This document shows, piece after piece, positions 7,699 to 16,263 of a DNA stretch of 48,866 nt; position 1 is the first letter of the stretch; every line of letters begins with the position of its first letter. The notes beneath the pieces were generated by a model, which was not told the DNA's origin, ran no database searches, and saw only the letters and a list, made by a program, of their open reading frames with translations. Source of the stretch: Robiginitomaculum sp. (GTDB lineage Bacteria > Pseudomonadota > Alphaproteobacteria > Caulobacterales > Maricaulaceae). The translations under genes were made by a program, and so were the position numbers. The stretch spans positions 1-48,866 of the forward strand of contig NVVV01000011.1 in assembly GCA_002733495.1 (NCBI GenBank), in the 5' to 3' direction.

Positions 7699-10416
7699 CT
7701 ATTGGTTATTTTTGTTCTTTTTTGCCGCTTTCTTTATCGCCCGGCGTAGCGTGGCCTGTGCGGCGGCCAGACGGGCGATCGGTACCCGGTATGGAGAACA
7801 GGAAATATAATCCAGCCCGGTTTTTTCGAAAAAGCCAATTGAGGCCGGATCACCACCATGTTCACCGCAGATCCCGAGCTTGATTGAAGGCCGTTCAGCA
7901 CGCCCCCGCGCCACGCCCATGCGGATGAGGTCGCCGACCCCATCCTGATCCAGCGAGATAAACGGATCCTGCGCCAGCATGCCCTTGGCAAGATAGGTAT
8001 TGAGGAAAGACGACGCATCATCGCGCGATAAGCCAAACGTCGTCTGGGTCAGATCATTGGTGCCAAAGGAGAAAAATTCGGCATATTGGGCCAACTCGTC
8101 GGCGCGCAGCGCTGCCCGTGGCAATTCGATCATCGCCCCATAGGCGTAGTCTATTGGTGCCCCGGCCTCTTTACCCACCGCTTGGGCCACATTGGCCACA
8201 CGGGTTCTCAAAAACGCCAGCTCTTCGCCTGTGGCCGCCAGCGGGATCATCACCTCGACCTGCGGGGCGGTGCCGGATTTTTCGCGCACAATGGCTGCGG
8301 CCTCAAATATGGCCCGGGCCTGCATCTCGTATATTTCAGGATAGGTAATGCCCAGGCGACAGCCGCGATGGCCCAGCATGGGATTGCTTTCGGCCAGTTC
8401 GCGCGCCCGCGCCATTAGCGTCTCAACGCTCATCCCTGTGGCTGTCGCCACGGCGGCCACATCATCATCATTGTGGGGCAAAAACTCGTGTAAGGGCGGA
8501 TCGAGCAGACGGATGGTCACCGGCAGGCCCGCCATCAATGTGAATATCTGCACAAAGTCATCGCGCTGCATGGGCAGGATTTTATCCAGCGCCACCACAC
8601 GGCCTTCGCGAGTGGTTGCCAAAATCATTTCACGCACCGCGGCAATGCGTTCCTCGTCAAAGAACATATGCTCGGTCCGGCACAGACCAATACCCTCGGC
8701 CCCGAACTTCAGTGCGGTTTTCACGTCCGCAGGCGTATCGGCATTGGTGCGCACCTTCATGCGCCTTGCCGCATCGGCCCAGCCCATCAGCACAGAAAAA
8801 TCACCGCTCATTTGCGGCTGGATCATCCGGCCTGCGCCCTTGAACACCGCCCCCTTGGCCCCATCAATGGTGATAATATCGCCTTTATTGACGGTAATGC
8901 CATGGGCGGTAAAACGCCCGGCTTTATAGTCAATGCGGATGGCCCCAACACCGGAAACACAGGGGCGCCCCATGCCGCGCGCCACCACGGCGGCGTGGCT
9001 GGTCATGCCGCCCCGCGCCGTCACAATACCCTTGGCCGCGTGCATGCCGTGAATATCCTCGGGCGAGGTTTCCGTGCGCACCAAGATCACATCAATGCCA
9101 TTTTTGGCCATGACTTCGGCCTCATCCGAATCAAACACCACCTGACCAATAGCCGCGCCGGGACTGGCCGGCAGGCCCGTGGCAATGACCGGGCAGTCGC
9201 TGCCCTCATCCAGTGCCGGGTGCAGCAATTGATCCAGCGCCGCCGGATCAACCCGCAATACCGCCTCATCGCGCGATATGGTGCCCTCGCCCGCCATCTC
9301 CACGGCTATGCGCAAAGACGCCATGGCCGTGCGTTTACCAGCGCGGGTTTGCAACATCCACAACCGCCCGTCTTCGACGGTAAATTCAATGTCCTGCATG
9401 TCCCGGTAATGGTCTTCCAGCTTTTGAAAAACGGCGGCCAGCTCGCCGTAAATTTCGGGCATGGCCTCTTCCAGACTGGGATCAGTCTCGCCCATATCCT
9501 GGCGCGCCTGTTTAGTCAGCACCTGGGGTGTACGAATGCCAGCCACCACGTCTTCGCCCTGGGCGTTGATCAAAAACTCGCCATAAATGTTTCTCGCGCC
9601 CGTCGAGGGGTCACGGGTAAAAGCCACGCCAGTGGCCGAAGCAGCGCCCATATTGCCGAACACCATGGCCTGTACATTCACCGCCGTGCCCCAGCTTTGC
9701 GGGATGTCGTGCAATTGCCGATAGGTAATGGCGCGATTATTCATCCACGAGCCAAACACCGCACCAATAGCGCCCCAAAGCTGATCTTTGGGATCAGCGG
9801 GAAACGGCTTTTCCAGATCCTCTTCCACCTGATCCAGATAGCGCCCGGCAATGATCTCCCAATCATCGGCGTTCAGGTCTGTGTCCAGCTCATAGCCCTG
9901 ATCGTCTTTATAATCGTCCAGCAATTCCTCGAACACATCATGATCCAGACCCAAAACTACATCCGAATACATCTGGATAAAGCGGCGATAGCTGTCCCAG
10001 GCAAACCGGGCATCGCCAGAACGCGCGGCCAGACCGGCCACCGTATCGGCATTCAGACCGAGGTTAAGAACCGTATCCATCATGCCCGGCATAGACGCCC
10101 GCCCACCAGAGCGCACCGAAACAAGAAGCGGGTTTTTGGGATCGCCAAAGCGCTTTTCGGTTTTTTCTTCCAGATCAGCAAGGGCCGCCTCGACCTGTGC
10201 CACCAGGTGTTCAGGGTAGGCGCGATCATTCTCATAAAATGCGGTGCAGACCTTGGTGGTGATGGTAAAGCCCGGCGGCACTGGCAGACCAAGAGCACAC
10301 ATTTCGGCTAGGTTTGCGCCCTTGCCACCCAGCAGGTTTTTCATCCCCGCATCACCCTCGGCTGACCCGCTGCCAAAGGCATAAACCCATTTCTTTTTGC
10401 TGGCCTTGTCACTCAT
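7699..10416 (-). CDS. ppdK: Pyruvate, phosphate dikinase
   Basis: PPDK catalyses ATP + pyruvate + phosphate to AMP + phosphoenolpyruvate + diphosphate, reversibly, in central carbon metabolism. The 905-residue length is typical. The N-terminal ATP-grasp region has NLLGGKGANLAEMCALGLPV; the swivelling domain has TARGGMTSHAAVVARGMGRP with the phosphorylated histidine at residue 474; the C-terminal PEP/pyruvate barrel has GLCRTEHMFF, GTNDLTQTTFGLSRDDAS and the catalytic cysteine segment KLGICGEHGGDP. AGGA precedes the ATG by seven bases. It is downstream of glyS on the same strand, separated by 229 bp full of repeats. The tail is unusually lysine-rich (IKKAAKKNKNNQ). Confidence 0.97.
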   Translation of the reverse strand: MSDKASKKKWVYAFGSGSAEGDAGMKNLLGGKGANLAEMCALGLPVPPGFTITTKVCTAFYENDRAYPEHLVAQVEAALADLEEKTEKRFGDPKNPLLVSVRSGGRASMPGMMDTVLNLGLNADTVAGLAARSGDARFAWDSYRRFIQMYSDVVLGLDHDVFEELLDDYKDDQGYELDTDLNADDWEIIAGRYLDQVEEDLEKPFPADPKDQLWGAIGAVFGSWMNNRAITYRQLHDIPQSWGTAVNVQAMVFGNMGAASATGVAFTRDPSTGARNIYGEFLINAQGEDVVAGIRTPQVLTKQARQDMGETDPSLEEAMPEIYGELAAVFQKLEDHYRDMQDIEFTVEDGRLWMLQTRAGKRTAMASLRIAVEMAGEGTISRDEAVLRVDPAALDQLLHPALDEGSDCPVIATGLPASPGAAIGQVVFDSDEAEVMAKNGIDVILVRTETSPEDIHGMHAAKGIVTARGGMTSHAAVVARGMGRPCVSGVGAIRIDYKAGRFTAHGITVNKGDIITIDGAKGAVFKGAGRMIQPQMSGDFSVLMGWADAARRMKVRTNADTPADVKTALKFGAEGIGLCRTEHMFFDEERIAAVREMILATTREGRVVALDKILPMQRDDFVQIFTLMAGLPVTIRLLDPPLHEFLPHNDDDVAAVATATGMSVETLMARARELAESNPMLGHRGCRLGITYPEIYEMQARAIFEAAAIVREKSGTAPQVEVMIPLAATGEELAFLRTRVANVAQAVGKEAGAPIDYAYGAMIELPRAALRADELAQYAEFFSFGTNDLTQTTFGLSRDDASSFLNTYLAKGMLAQDPFISLDQDGVGDLIRMGVARGRAERPSIKLGICGEHGGDPASIGFFEKTGLDYISCSPYRVPIARLAAAQATLRRAIKKAAKKNKNNQ

Positions 10417-10453
10417 GTTTTGGTCCTAAGCTATCCCTCGTCGTCCTCTTACT

Positions 10454-10487
10454 CCCTCTCCAATTGGGAGAGGGTTGGGGTGAGGGG
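10454..10487 (+). repeat. Palindromic extragenic repeat, copy A
   Basis: A hairpin (CCCTCTCC at 10454-10461 pairing with GGAGAGGG at 10467-10474) is followed by a G-rich tail. Bases 10466-10487 match the reverse complement of 10539-10560 at 19 of 22 positions, so copies A and B form an inverted pair. This style of G-rich hairpin with a TTGGGGTGAGGG tail resembles dispersed repeats known from many proteobacterial genomes. It lies in the glyS-ppdK gap. Confidence 0.7.
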
Positions 10488-10538
10488 CAATATTTTTTAG
10501 AATAATCGCAGCCGAATCTTTACCACCTGCTTCACTAT

Positions 10539-10584
10539 CCCCTCATCCTAACCTTCTCCCCTTTCTCCCTTTGGGGGGAGAAGG
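10539..10584 (-). repeat. Palindromic extragenic repeat, copy B (inverted)
   Basis: This is the inverted partner of copy A. Its own stem is CCTTCTCCCC (10552-10561) with GGGGAGAAGG (10575-10584), ten perfect base pairs around a 13-base loop. The outer part 10539-10560 is 19/22 complementary to copy A, so the two copies could also pair with each other in the transcript between glyS and ppdK. Confidence 0.7.
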
Positions 10585-10609
10585 AATTCCGCTTGCCTTT
10601 ACGTATGCC

Positions 10610-10634
10610 TCATCCTGAGCCTGTCGAAGGATGA
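10610..10634. repeat. Short palindromic repeat (TCATCCT ... AGGATGA)
   Basis: A seven-base perfect stem, TCATCCT at 10610-10616 and AGGATGA at 10628-10634, encloses GAGCCTGTCGA. The whole unit matches, from memory, a widely dispersed intergenic repeat of alphaproteobacteria. It ends 11 bases before the glyS stop codon, directly 3' of that gene on the minus strand. It is not followed by a T-run, so it is not a classic intrinsic terminator. Confidence 0.6.
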
Positions 10635-10645
10635 TACACACACCA

Positions 10646-12880
10646 TCACCCCGCGATTTTATCAAAGTCGGCCACCTGGCGTAAGGATTGGCGGAACATG
10701 GCCAGCAGCGCCAGCCGATTGGCCCGCAAAGCCGGATCATCCGCATTCACCGTCACCTTATCGAAGAAGGCATCAATGCCTTCGCGCAAAGGCGCCAGCG
10801 CCGCCATTGCTGCGGTATAATCGTCTTTCTTCAATGCACTGGCCGCTTTTTCCCGCGCATCGCTAAGGGAAGCAAAAAGCGCCTTTTCTTCATCTTGGGT
10901 AAACAGGCTCGGCTTGACCTCAGCAGAAACCGCTTTGCCGTCCTTTTTCTCTTCAATGCGCAAAATGTTGGAGGCCCGCTTCGCCCCTGCCAAAAGCTGT
11001 GCTCCGTCCGGGGTTTCGAGAAATCCGCCGAGGGCATTGATGCGGCGAACAAGCTGCAAATGGGTGACTGCACCACCCACACCTTGTGCACTGAATGCTG
11101 CATCGACCAGATCATGGCGTTCACCTTCATCACGCATCTGTACGCGCAACCTGTCCAACAGAAAATGTTCAAGGCTATCGGCTATTGAAGCCTTCTCAAG
11201 ATAAGTTTTAGAGAACAGGTTGAAGCGATCAATATGAGCGATGATGAGATCATGCCACCATATTGAATGGTCGTTAGCACGCTCCAAACGGATTACCCCC
11301 AAGGCTGCCCGTCTTAAGGCATAAGGATCCTTTGACCCCGTGGGTTTTTCATCAATTGCCCAAAAACCCACCAGGGTGTCCAGCTTGTCGGCCAGCGCCA
11401 CGGCCACGCTGACAGGATCGGTGGGCACGCTATCGGATGGACCTTGGGGTTTATAATGATCGCGAATGGCATTGGCGACCTGGATAAGGTCGGCCTCAGG
11501 CAGATCAGAAAGCCCCCCCTCCGACGGCTTCGCCGACACCTCCCCCGCCTGCGGGGGAGGATTATCCTCGCTTACCCTTTTTCCTCCCCCGTTTACGGGG
11601 GAGGTGGTCCGAAGGACCGGAGGGGGCGAACCTTCAGCCAAAGCATAATAACGGCCCATCACCCCTTGCAGGCTGGTGAATTCAACCACCATTTCGGTGG
11701 TCAGGTCTGCCTTGGCCAGCTTGGCGGCATGTTCCGCCAGATCAGGGTTTGCACCAACCACAAGGGCCAGTTCGCGCGCCAAAGCGGCAACCCGTTCCAT
11801 CTTGTCATAAACGCTGCCAAGTTTTTGGTGAAACACCACATCGCGCAATTTCTCTGTGCGGGCTTCCAGTGGCGTTTTTAAATCCGTATCCCAGAAATAA
11901 CGCGCATCGGCGAGACGGGCGCTAAGCACCCGGGCATTGCCCTGCGCAATGGCTTTGCCGCCATCAGGGGCATCAAGATTGGCAATGACGATAAAATGCG
12001 GGGCGATCTTGCCAGTTTTTGGATCAAGCACGGTGAAATATTTTTGGTGCTTGGCCATGGAAAGCTGGATCACTTCGGCAGGCAGGCTTAGAAAGTCCTC
12101 GTCCATAGTGCCCAAGAGCGCCACAGGCCATTCGGCAAGGCCGGTCACTTCATCCAGCAGCACCGCATCTTCGGCCAGCTCAAGATTATGCGTTTTGCAC
12201 AGCGCCGCAATTTGATCGCTGATCATCGCCTTGCGGGTGCTTGCGTCCAGAACCACTTTACCCTTCTCGGCCAGCGTCTTTTGATAATCGGCAAACCCGG
12301 AGACGGTGAACGGCCCCGGCCCCATCATGCGATGTCCATAAATTTCGCCAGACGTACGCACCCCGGCGACTTCAAAATCAACGGTTTTGCCATCAAGCTG
12401 GCACAAAATGCCGTGCAAAGGCCGCACCCAGCGAAAGTCGCTGCGGCCCCATTTCATCGATTTGGGCCAGGGAAAGTCGCGCATCAGTTTGGGGATGATT
12501 TGCGCCACGGCCTCAGCGGCGGCAAGGCCGCTCTTTTCAATAATGGCGACGTAAAAGCTGCCCTTTTTGGCCTCGACGATTTCGCATTGATCAATGCTAT
12601 CCAGCCCGGCACCACGCAAAAACCCGGCCAAAGCCTGCTCTGGCGCCCCAATGCGGGGGCCTTTGCGCTCTTCGCGCACATCAGGGGCTTTTAGCGGCAG
12701 ATCATCAATGATGGCGGTGAGGCGGCGCGGCCCGGCAAAGCTGCGCACCATGCCAAACGAAAAGCCAAGCTCTTTTAGGGCATCACCCAAAAGACGCGAC
12801 AGATCAGCCGCCGCGCGGGTTTGCATACGGGCGGGAATTTCTTCGCTGAAAATTTCTAGGAGGAGTTCAGATGTACTCAT
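10646..12880 (-). CDS. glyS: Glycyl-tRNA synthetase beta subunit, with an in-frame repeat-derived insert
   Basis: The beta chain of the alpha2-beta2 glycyl-tRNA synthetase recognises tRNA-Gly and is needed for aminoacylation. The protein starts LLLEIFSEEIPARMQ and includes FRWVRPLHGILCQLDGK, VEFTSLQGVMGRYYALAEG, KPQGPSDSVPTDPVSVAVAL and DKLDTLVGFWAIDEKPTGSK, all standard. The length of 744 exceeds the usual roughly 690 because about 47 residues (approximately 416-464, rich in Pro, Gly, Ser) interrupt the junction between YYALAEG and NAIRDHYKPQ. That insert is encoded by a composite palindromic repeat at 11515-11626. The reading frame is intact on both sides, so the subunit is probably functional. 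The start overlaps the cupin stop (ATGA). Confidence 0.96.
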   Translation of the reverse strand: MSTSELLLEIFSEEIPARMQTRAAADLSRLLGDALKELGFSFGMVRSFAGPRRLTAIIDDLPLKAPDVREERKGPRIGAPEQALAGFLRGAGLDSIDQCEIVEAKKGSFYVAIIEKSGLAAAEAVAQIIPKLMRDFPWPKSMKWGRSDFRWVRPLHGILCQLDGKTVDFEVAGVRTSGEIYGHRMMGPGPFTVSGFADYQKTLAEKGKVVLDASTRKAMISDQIAALCKTHNLELAEDAVLLDEVTGLAEWPVALLGTMDEDFLSLPAEVIQLSMAKHQKYFTVLDPKTGKIAPHFIVIANLDAPDGGKAIAQGNARVLSARLADARYFWDTDLKTPLEARTEKLRDVVFHQKLGSVYDKMERVAALARELALVVGANPDLAEHAAKLAKADLTTEMVVEFTSLQGVMGRYYALAEGSPPPVLRTTSPVNGGGKRVSEDNPPPQAGEVSAKPSEGGLSDLPEADLIQVANAIRDHYKPQGPSDSVPTDPVSVAVALADKLDTLVGFWAIDEKPTGSKDPYALRRAALGVIRLERANDHSIWWHDLIIAHIDRFNLFSKTYLEKASIADSLEHFLLDRLRVQMRDEGERHDLVDAAFSAQGVGGAVTHLQLVRRINALGGFLETPDGAQLLAGAKRASNILRIEEKKDGKAVSAEVKPSLFTQDEEKALFASLSDAREKAASALKKDDYTAAMAALAPLREGIDAFFDKVTVNADDPALRANRLALLAMFRQSLRQVADFDKIAG
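11515..11626 (-). repeat. Composite palindromic element inserted in frame within glyS
   Basis: Outer inverted repeats CCCCCTCC (11515-11522) and GGAGGGGG (11619-11626) bound a nearly symmetric structure. Inside lie a small hairpin CGGC/GCCG (11525-11535), a 10-bp perfect hairpin (11539-11548 with 11551-11560), a spacer, a 9-bp perfect hairpin (11583-11591 with 11596-11604) and a GGTCC/GGACC hairpin (11606-11618). Read on the minus strand it is stop-free and encodes a Pro/Gly/Ser-rich linker (about residues 419-456 of GlyS). It resembles dispersed intergenic repeats of alphaproteobacteria, here caught inside an essential gene. Confidence 0.85.
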
Positions 12881-13245
12881 ACCAGTCGCTCCGCCGCTTT
12901 GGTGTGCGCATTGGCTGGCCCATCGCCGGTATTGACCACGCTGGCCTTTTCAATCAGCAACACTTTCACTTCGCCATTATCGGCGACCGGGCGGTGCAGG
13001 GTCCCTTTGGGAATGACGATCAGCTCGCCGGGAGCCAGTGTTTCCACACGGTCCCGAAATTCCATACGCAAATGACCATCTAAAATGAAAAACATCTCGT
13101 CCGCATCCCCATGGGCATGCCAGGGAAAATCACCATCAAGCCGGGTCAGCTTGATGTGATAATCGTCCAAGTCGGCAATAATTTTGGGCGACCAGGTTTC
13201 GGAAAAACGCGAAAATTGCGCCTCCAGATTAACTTTTAGGCTCAT
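12877..13245 (-). CDS. Single-domain cupin protein
   Basis: A 122-residue small beta-barrel protein. Cupin motif 1 is [20 protein letters not shown] (residues about 42-61), with His, His and Glu as metal ligands; motif 2 is [17 protein letters not shown], supplying the last His. Proteins of this kind bind Fe, Mn or Zn and range from isomerases and dioxygenases to simple binders, so no reaction is assigned. The gene is nested between glyQ and glyS, overlapping each by four bases (ATGA at both ends), which means the three are translated from one message. The last 20 residues ([18 protein letters not shown]) are polar and probably flexible. Confidence 0.88.
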   Translation of the reverse strand: MSLKVNLEAQFSRFSETWSPKIIADLDDYHIKLTRLDGDFPWHAHGDADEMFFILDGHLRMEFRDRVETLAPGELIVIPKGTLHRPVADNGEVKVLLIEKASVVNTGDGPANAHTKAAERLV

Positions 13246-14126
13246 AAGCTGGCCTCTTCAATGGCGACCCAGGCCTTGGCGCAGCCCTTGGTCAGATCGC
13301 GCACCCGGGCAATATAAGTGGCCCGGTCGGTGGCGGAAACGACGCCCCGCGCGTCCAGCATGTTAAAGGCATGGCTGGCCTTGAGGGCAAAATCATAGGC
13401 AGGCAGCGGTAGCGGATTCTCGCGCTCCAGCAGGGCGGCGCACTGCGCCTCGGCATCTTCAAACCAGCGTTTAAACATATCGGTATTGGCGACCTCGAAA
13501 TTATATTCGGAAAACTCGCGCTCGTTTTCTTTGAACACATCGCCATATGTCAGGCCCGCATCGTTGAAATCCAGATCATAAATGCTGTCCACGCCCTGCA
13601 CATAAGTCGCCAGACGCTCCAGACCATAAGTCAGCTCGCCGGAAACCGGGGAAACATCCATGCCGCCGACCTGTTGAAAATAGGTGAATTGGCTGACCTC
13701 CATGCCGTCGCACCAGACCTCCCAGCCCAAACCCCAAGCGCCCACGGTTGGGTTTTCCCAATCATCCTCGACAAAGCGCACATCATGCAGCTTCATGTCG
13801 ATACCAATGGCAGCAAGGCTTTTCAGGTATAGATCCTGAATGTTATCCGGATTGGGTTTCAAGATCACCTGAAATTGGTAATAATGCTGCAAACGGTTGG
13901 GGTTTTCCCCATAGCGACCATCCGCCGGACGGCGCGAGGGCTGTACATAGGCGGCGCGCCAGTCCTTTGGCCCCAGAGCACGTAAAGACGTTGCCGGGTG
14001 CAAAGTGCCCGCCCCCACTTCCAGATCATAGGGTTGCAATATGGCGCATCCCTGCTCGGCCCAAAAGGATTGCAGGGTAAGGATCAGATCCTGAAAGCTA
14101 AGCGGGTTTTTATCTCTTTTGGTCAT
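13242..14126 (-). CDS. glyQ: Glycyl-tRNA synthetase alpha subunit
   Basis: The catalytic alpha chain of the tetrameric glycyl-tRNA synthetase (class II). Characteristic segments are [20 protein letters not shown] at the N-terminus, [53 protein letters not shown] and [21 protein letters not shown] start at the ATG at 14126 (294 residues, [10 protein letters not shown]); the frame extends 12 codons further to a TTG at 14162 without support. It begins the glyQ-cupin-glyS operon, each junction an ATGA overlap. Forty bases separate it from the next gene upstream on the same strand's 3' end. Confidence 0.97.
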   Translation of the reverse strand: MTKRDKNPLSFQDLILTLQSFWAEQGCAILQPYDLEVGAGTLHPATSLRALGPKDWRAAYVQPSRRPADGRYGENPNRLQHYYQFQVILKPNPDNIQDLYLKSLAAIGIDMKLHDVRFVEDDWENPTVGAWGLGWEVWCDGMEVSQFTYFQQVGGMDVSPVSGELTYGLERLATYVQGVDSIYDLDFNDAGLTYGDVFKENEREFSEYNFEVANTDMFKRWFEDAEAQCAALLERENPLPLPAYDFALKASHAFNMLDARGVVSATDRATYIARVRDLTKGCAKAWVAIEEASL

Positions 14127-14166
14127 GACGATTGACCTAGCCAGACCAACCCCAAAGCGCAAGCGC

Positions 14167-14922
14167 TTATCTGACTTTAGGGTCCAGATTAATCTGTGTT
14201 TGGCCCTTCATGATCGCCTCGGCCTTGGGCGTAAAGGAGCGTTCTGCCTCGTGAATAACCAGCGCAGAGAGGATCACCAGCGGGGTTTTAATATTGCGCC
14301 GTGCGCGAATAATGATCCGGTGCGCCGCCGCCCCTGCCCGGGGGGCAATCGGTAAAATGCGAATATCCCCGGCCCGGCCATAAAAGCCTGCCAGGCAATC
14401 ATCCAGTCGGTCGGCCCGCTGGATCAGTGTAATATAGCCCTTGGCGCGGGTCAGGCGCAGCGCCGTATCAATCCAATCTTTTAACGTCAGGCCGTCATTG
14501 ATAAAGGCTGTATCCTTGCCAGTTTTGGGCCGACGCAGGGCCGAAGGATCGTCAAAATACGGTGGGTTCAGGAAGACCTGGTCAAAGTTGTCCGAGCGTA
14601 AAGTTTCTGGCGGGTTACGCACACTACCTTGTATAACCTCAACCCGATCCTGCGCATTGTTTCGGGTAATATTTTGGTGCGCGACATCCAGTACATTCTG
14701 GTGTTTTTCAAGACCGATAAAGTGCGCGTCTTTATTATGATGCGCCGCACACAAAAGCGCTGTCCCGACCCCACAGCCCAGTTCCAGCGCCCGCCCACCG
14801 GGCTTTATTTGCACTGCCGCCGCCAGCAAAACCGCATCCAGACCGGCGCGATACCCCTCGGCCTGGCGGGTTTTTATCTGTCCACCCAGAAAGGTAATGG
14901 GGTTATCCATTTTTAGAATCAT
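14167..14922 (-). CDS. TrmN6-like SAM-dependent methyltransferase
   Basis: A 251-residue class I methyltransferase of the COG4123 (YfiC/TrmN6) group. SAM-binding motif I is [19 protein letters not shown]; motif IV is [10 protein letters not shown], the NPPY signature of amino-group methyltransferases acting on adenine or guanine N. TrmN6 in E. coli methylates A37 of tRNA-Val, so a tRNA or other RNA adenine target is likely. The N-terminal [20 protein letters not shown] fits the family start; the frame offers ATG at 14922 or 14910, the second overlapping the upstream DUF2007 stop by eight bases and equally plausible. It is downstream of the DUF2007 gene on the same strand. Confidence 0.85.
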   Translation of the reverse strand: MILKMDNPITFLGGQIKTRQAEGYRAGLDAVLLAAAVQIKPGGRALELGCGVGTALLCAAHHNKDAHFIGLEKHQNVLDVAHQNITRNNAQDRVEVIQGSVRNPPETLRSDNFDQVFLNPPYFDDPSALRRPKTGKDTAFINDGLTLKDWIDTALRLTRAKGYITLIQRADRLDDCLAGFYGRAGDIRILPIAPRAGAAAHRIIIRARRNIKTPLVILSALVIHEAERSFTPKAEAIMKGQTQINLDPKVR

Positions 14923-15127
14923 AATCTTTTTTGATAGCCTGAACCCTGTCGCGCGCTTCGCTTTCTTCCTCGTCCAGCACCATCAGGCGGCGCTGGATTG
15001 CCGCGACGGACCCGTCCAACACACTGGAATGATTATCAAAAATAACAGGGTGCATGTCTGCATCACGCAAAACCATTTCGACATAGGATAAAAAAACCAT
15101 GTCATTTGTCCGCAAAATTTCTTTCAT
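14903..15127 (-). CDS. DUF2007 small protein
   Basis: Seventy-four residues beginning MKEILRTNDMVFLSYVEMVL. The pattern (a short beta-alpha unit, VEMVLRDADMHPVIFDNHSS, then RRLMVLDEEESEARDRVQAI) fits the DUF2007 putative signal-transducing proteins, which in some organisms resemble PII-like folds. The long open frame back to 15442 runs over ispB on the other strand and is not used. It is divergent from ispB, with about 120 bp between starts, and overlaps the TrmN6-like gene start. Function unknown. Confidence 0.78.
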   Translation of the reverse strand: MKEILRTNDMVFLSYVEMVLRDADMHPVIFDNHSSVLDGSVAAIQRRLMVLDEEESEARDRVQAIKKDYDSKNG

Positions 15128-15205
15128 CAGGCCCTCTGTGATCACGTAATTTTGAACATCCACAGAAACACAACTGCCCTTGCCGCGCAATCGGCCTCTC
15201 TCTAT

Positions 15206-15219
15206 CCTTGTGTACAAGG
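15206..15219. promoter_or_regulatory. Palindrome in the ispB / DUF2007 divergent promoter region
   Basis: CCTTGT and ACAAGG form a perfect six-base inverted repeat around two bases. It sits 30 bases upstream of the ispB ATG and about 80 bases upstream of the DUF2007 ATG, which would suit an operator acting on either gene. No regulator is assigned. Confidence 0.3.
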
Positions 15220-15248
15220 AAACCAGTTCAGGGGGCCTGACAGGGCTG

Positions 15249-16262
15249 ATGACCATTACTGCCGAACCCGTGCCAGAAACAAAAAGCAATGCCATGGCGC
15301 GCCTTGAGGCGGCCTTTGCCGATGATATGGCCAAGGTCAATGCCCTGATCATTGAACGCATGCAAAGTCCGGTGGGCATGATCCCCGATCTGGCCTCGCA
15401 TCTGGTGCGTGCCGGGGGCAAGCGCCTGCGTCCGCTGATCACGCTGGCCAGTGCCGATCTGGCTGGCTATGCGGGCGATGCCCATTACAAGCTGGCCGCC
15501 ACGGTGGAATTTATCCACTCAGCCACTTTGCTGCACGATGATATTGTTGATGGCTCGCCCATGCGCCGGGGCAAACCGGCGGCCAATACGGTGTGGGGCA
15601 ATGCGGCCTCGGTGCTGGTGGGAGACTTTCTCTTTGCCCGTGCGTTTTCCCTGATGGTGGAAACCGGGCGCTTGCGGGTTCTGGATATTCTGGCTGGGGC
15701 TTCGTCAATTATCGCTGAAGGCGAGGTGCGACAGCTCGCCGCCATTGCCAATCTGGACATGAGTGAACGTGAGTATATGCAGATTATCGAGGCCAAAACT
15801 GCTGAATTATTTGCCTCAGCCGCACGGGTGTCTGCGGTGATTGCCGATCTGCCAGAGACACAGGAAGTGGCGCTGGACCGTTATGGCCGCGAACTGGGTC
15901 TGGCCTTTCAACTGGTCGATGATGCGCTCGATTATGCTGGTAACGCCAAAAAACTTGGCAAGGCAGTGGGCGATGATTTTCGTGAAGGCAAGGTGACCAT
16001 GCCTGTGGCCAAGGCCATACAAGCGGCCAGTAAAGAGGAACAAGTATTCTGGACCGAGGTTTTTGGAAAGCAAGAACGCGATAAGACAGACCTGCAACAC
16101 GCCATGGCCCTGATCACTCGCCATAATACCCTCCAGATAACCCTGGATCAGGCACAGGTGCATGTGGACAATGCCAAAGCTTCCTTACAGATATTTGCCC
16201 CCACCAACACACGCAAATTACTCTGTGATGTTTGCGACTTCGTTCTGGACCGAAGTTTTTAG
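15249..16262 (+). CDS. ispB: Long-chain polyprenyl diphosphate synthase
   Basis: Trans-prenyltransferase that extends farnesyl diphosphate with isopentenyl diphosphate to make the ubiquinone side chain. The 337-residue product carries GGKRLRPLITLASADLAGY, the first aspartate-rich motif LLHDDIVDGSPMRRGKPAAN, IAEGEVRQLAAIANLDMSE and the second aspartate motif AFQLVDDALDYAG, with GDDFREGKVTMPVAKA. These closely follow octaprenyl synthases; the exact chain length (8, 9 or 10 units) cannot be read. The start at 15249 (MTITAEPVPETK) is preferred over an upstream TTG at 15180. The next gene begins one base after its stop. Confidence 0.93.
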   Translation: MTITAEPVPETKSNAMARLEAAFADDMAKVNALIIERMQSPVGMIPDLASHLVRAGGKRLRPLITLASADLAGYAGDAHYKLAATVEFIHSATLLHDDIVDGSPMRRGKPAANTVWGNAASVLVGDFLFARAFSLMVETGRLRVLDILAGASSIIAEGEVRQLAAIANLDMSEREYMQIIEAKTAELFASAARVSAVIADLPETQEVALDRYGRELGLAFQLVDDALDYAGNAKKLGKAVGDDFREGKVTMPVAKAIQAASKEEQVFWTEVFGKQERDKTDLQHAMALITRHNTLQITLDQAQVHVDNAKASLQIFAPTNTRKLLCDVCDFVLDRSF

Positions 16263-16263
16263 C

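Noticed and set aside
8668..10311. 547-codon open frame on the plus strand opposite ppdK
   Set aside because: It mirrors a very strongly supported PPDK, is rich in His, Arg and Gly as expected of antisense frames in GC-rich genes, and has no recognisable domain.
10454..10634. Repeats considered as intrinsic terminators of glyS
   Set aside because: The hairpins are not followed by a U-run on the minus-strand transcript; they fit dispersed repeats better.
11515..11626. glyS considered as frameshifted or a pseudogene at the insert
   Set aside because: The frame is continuous and all GlyS motifs before and after the insert are intact.
14903..15442. Long frame extending the DUF2007 gene upstream
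   Set aside because: The extra 105 residues run antisense through ispB and lack family similarity; the internal ATG at 15127 begins the conserved domain.
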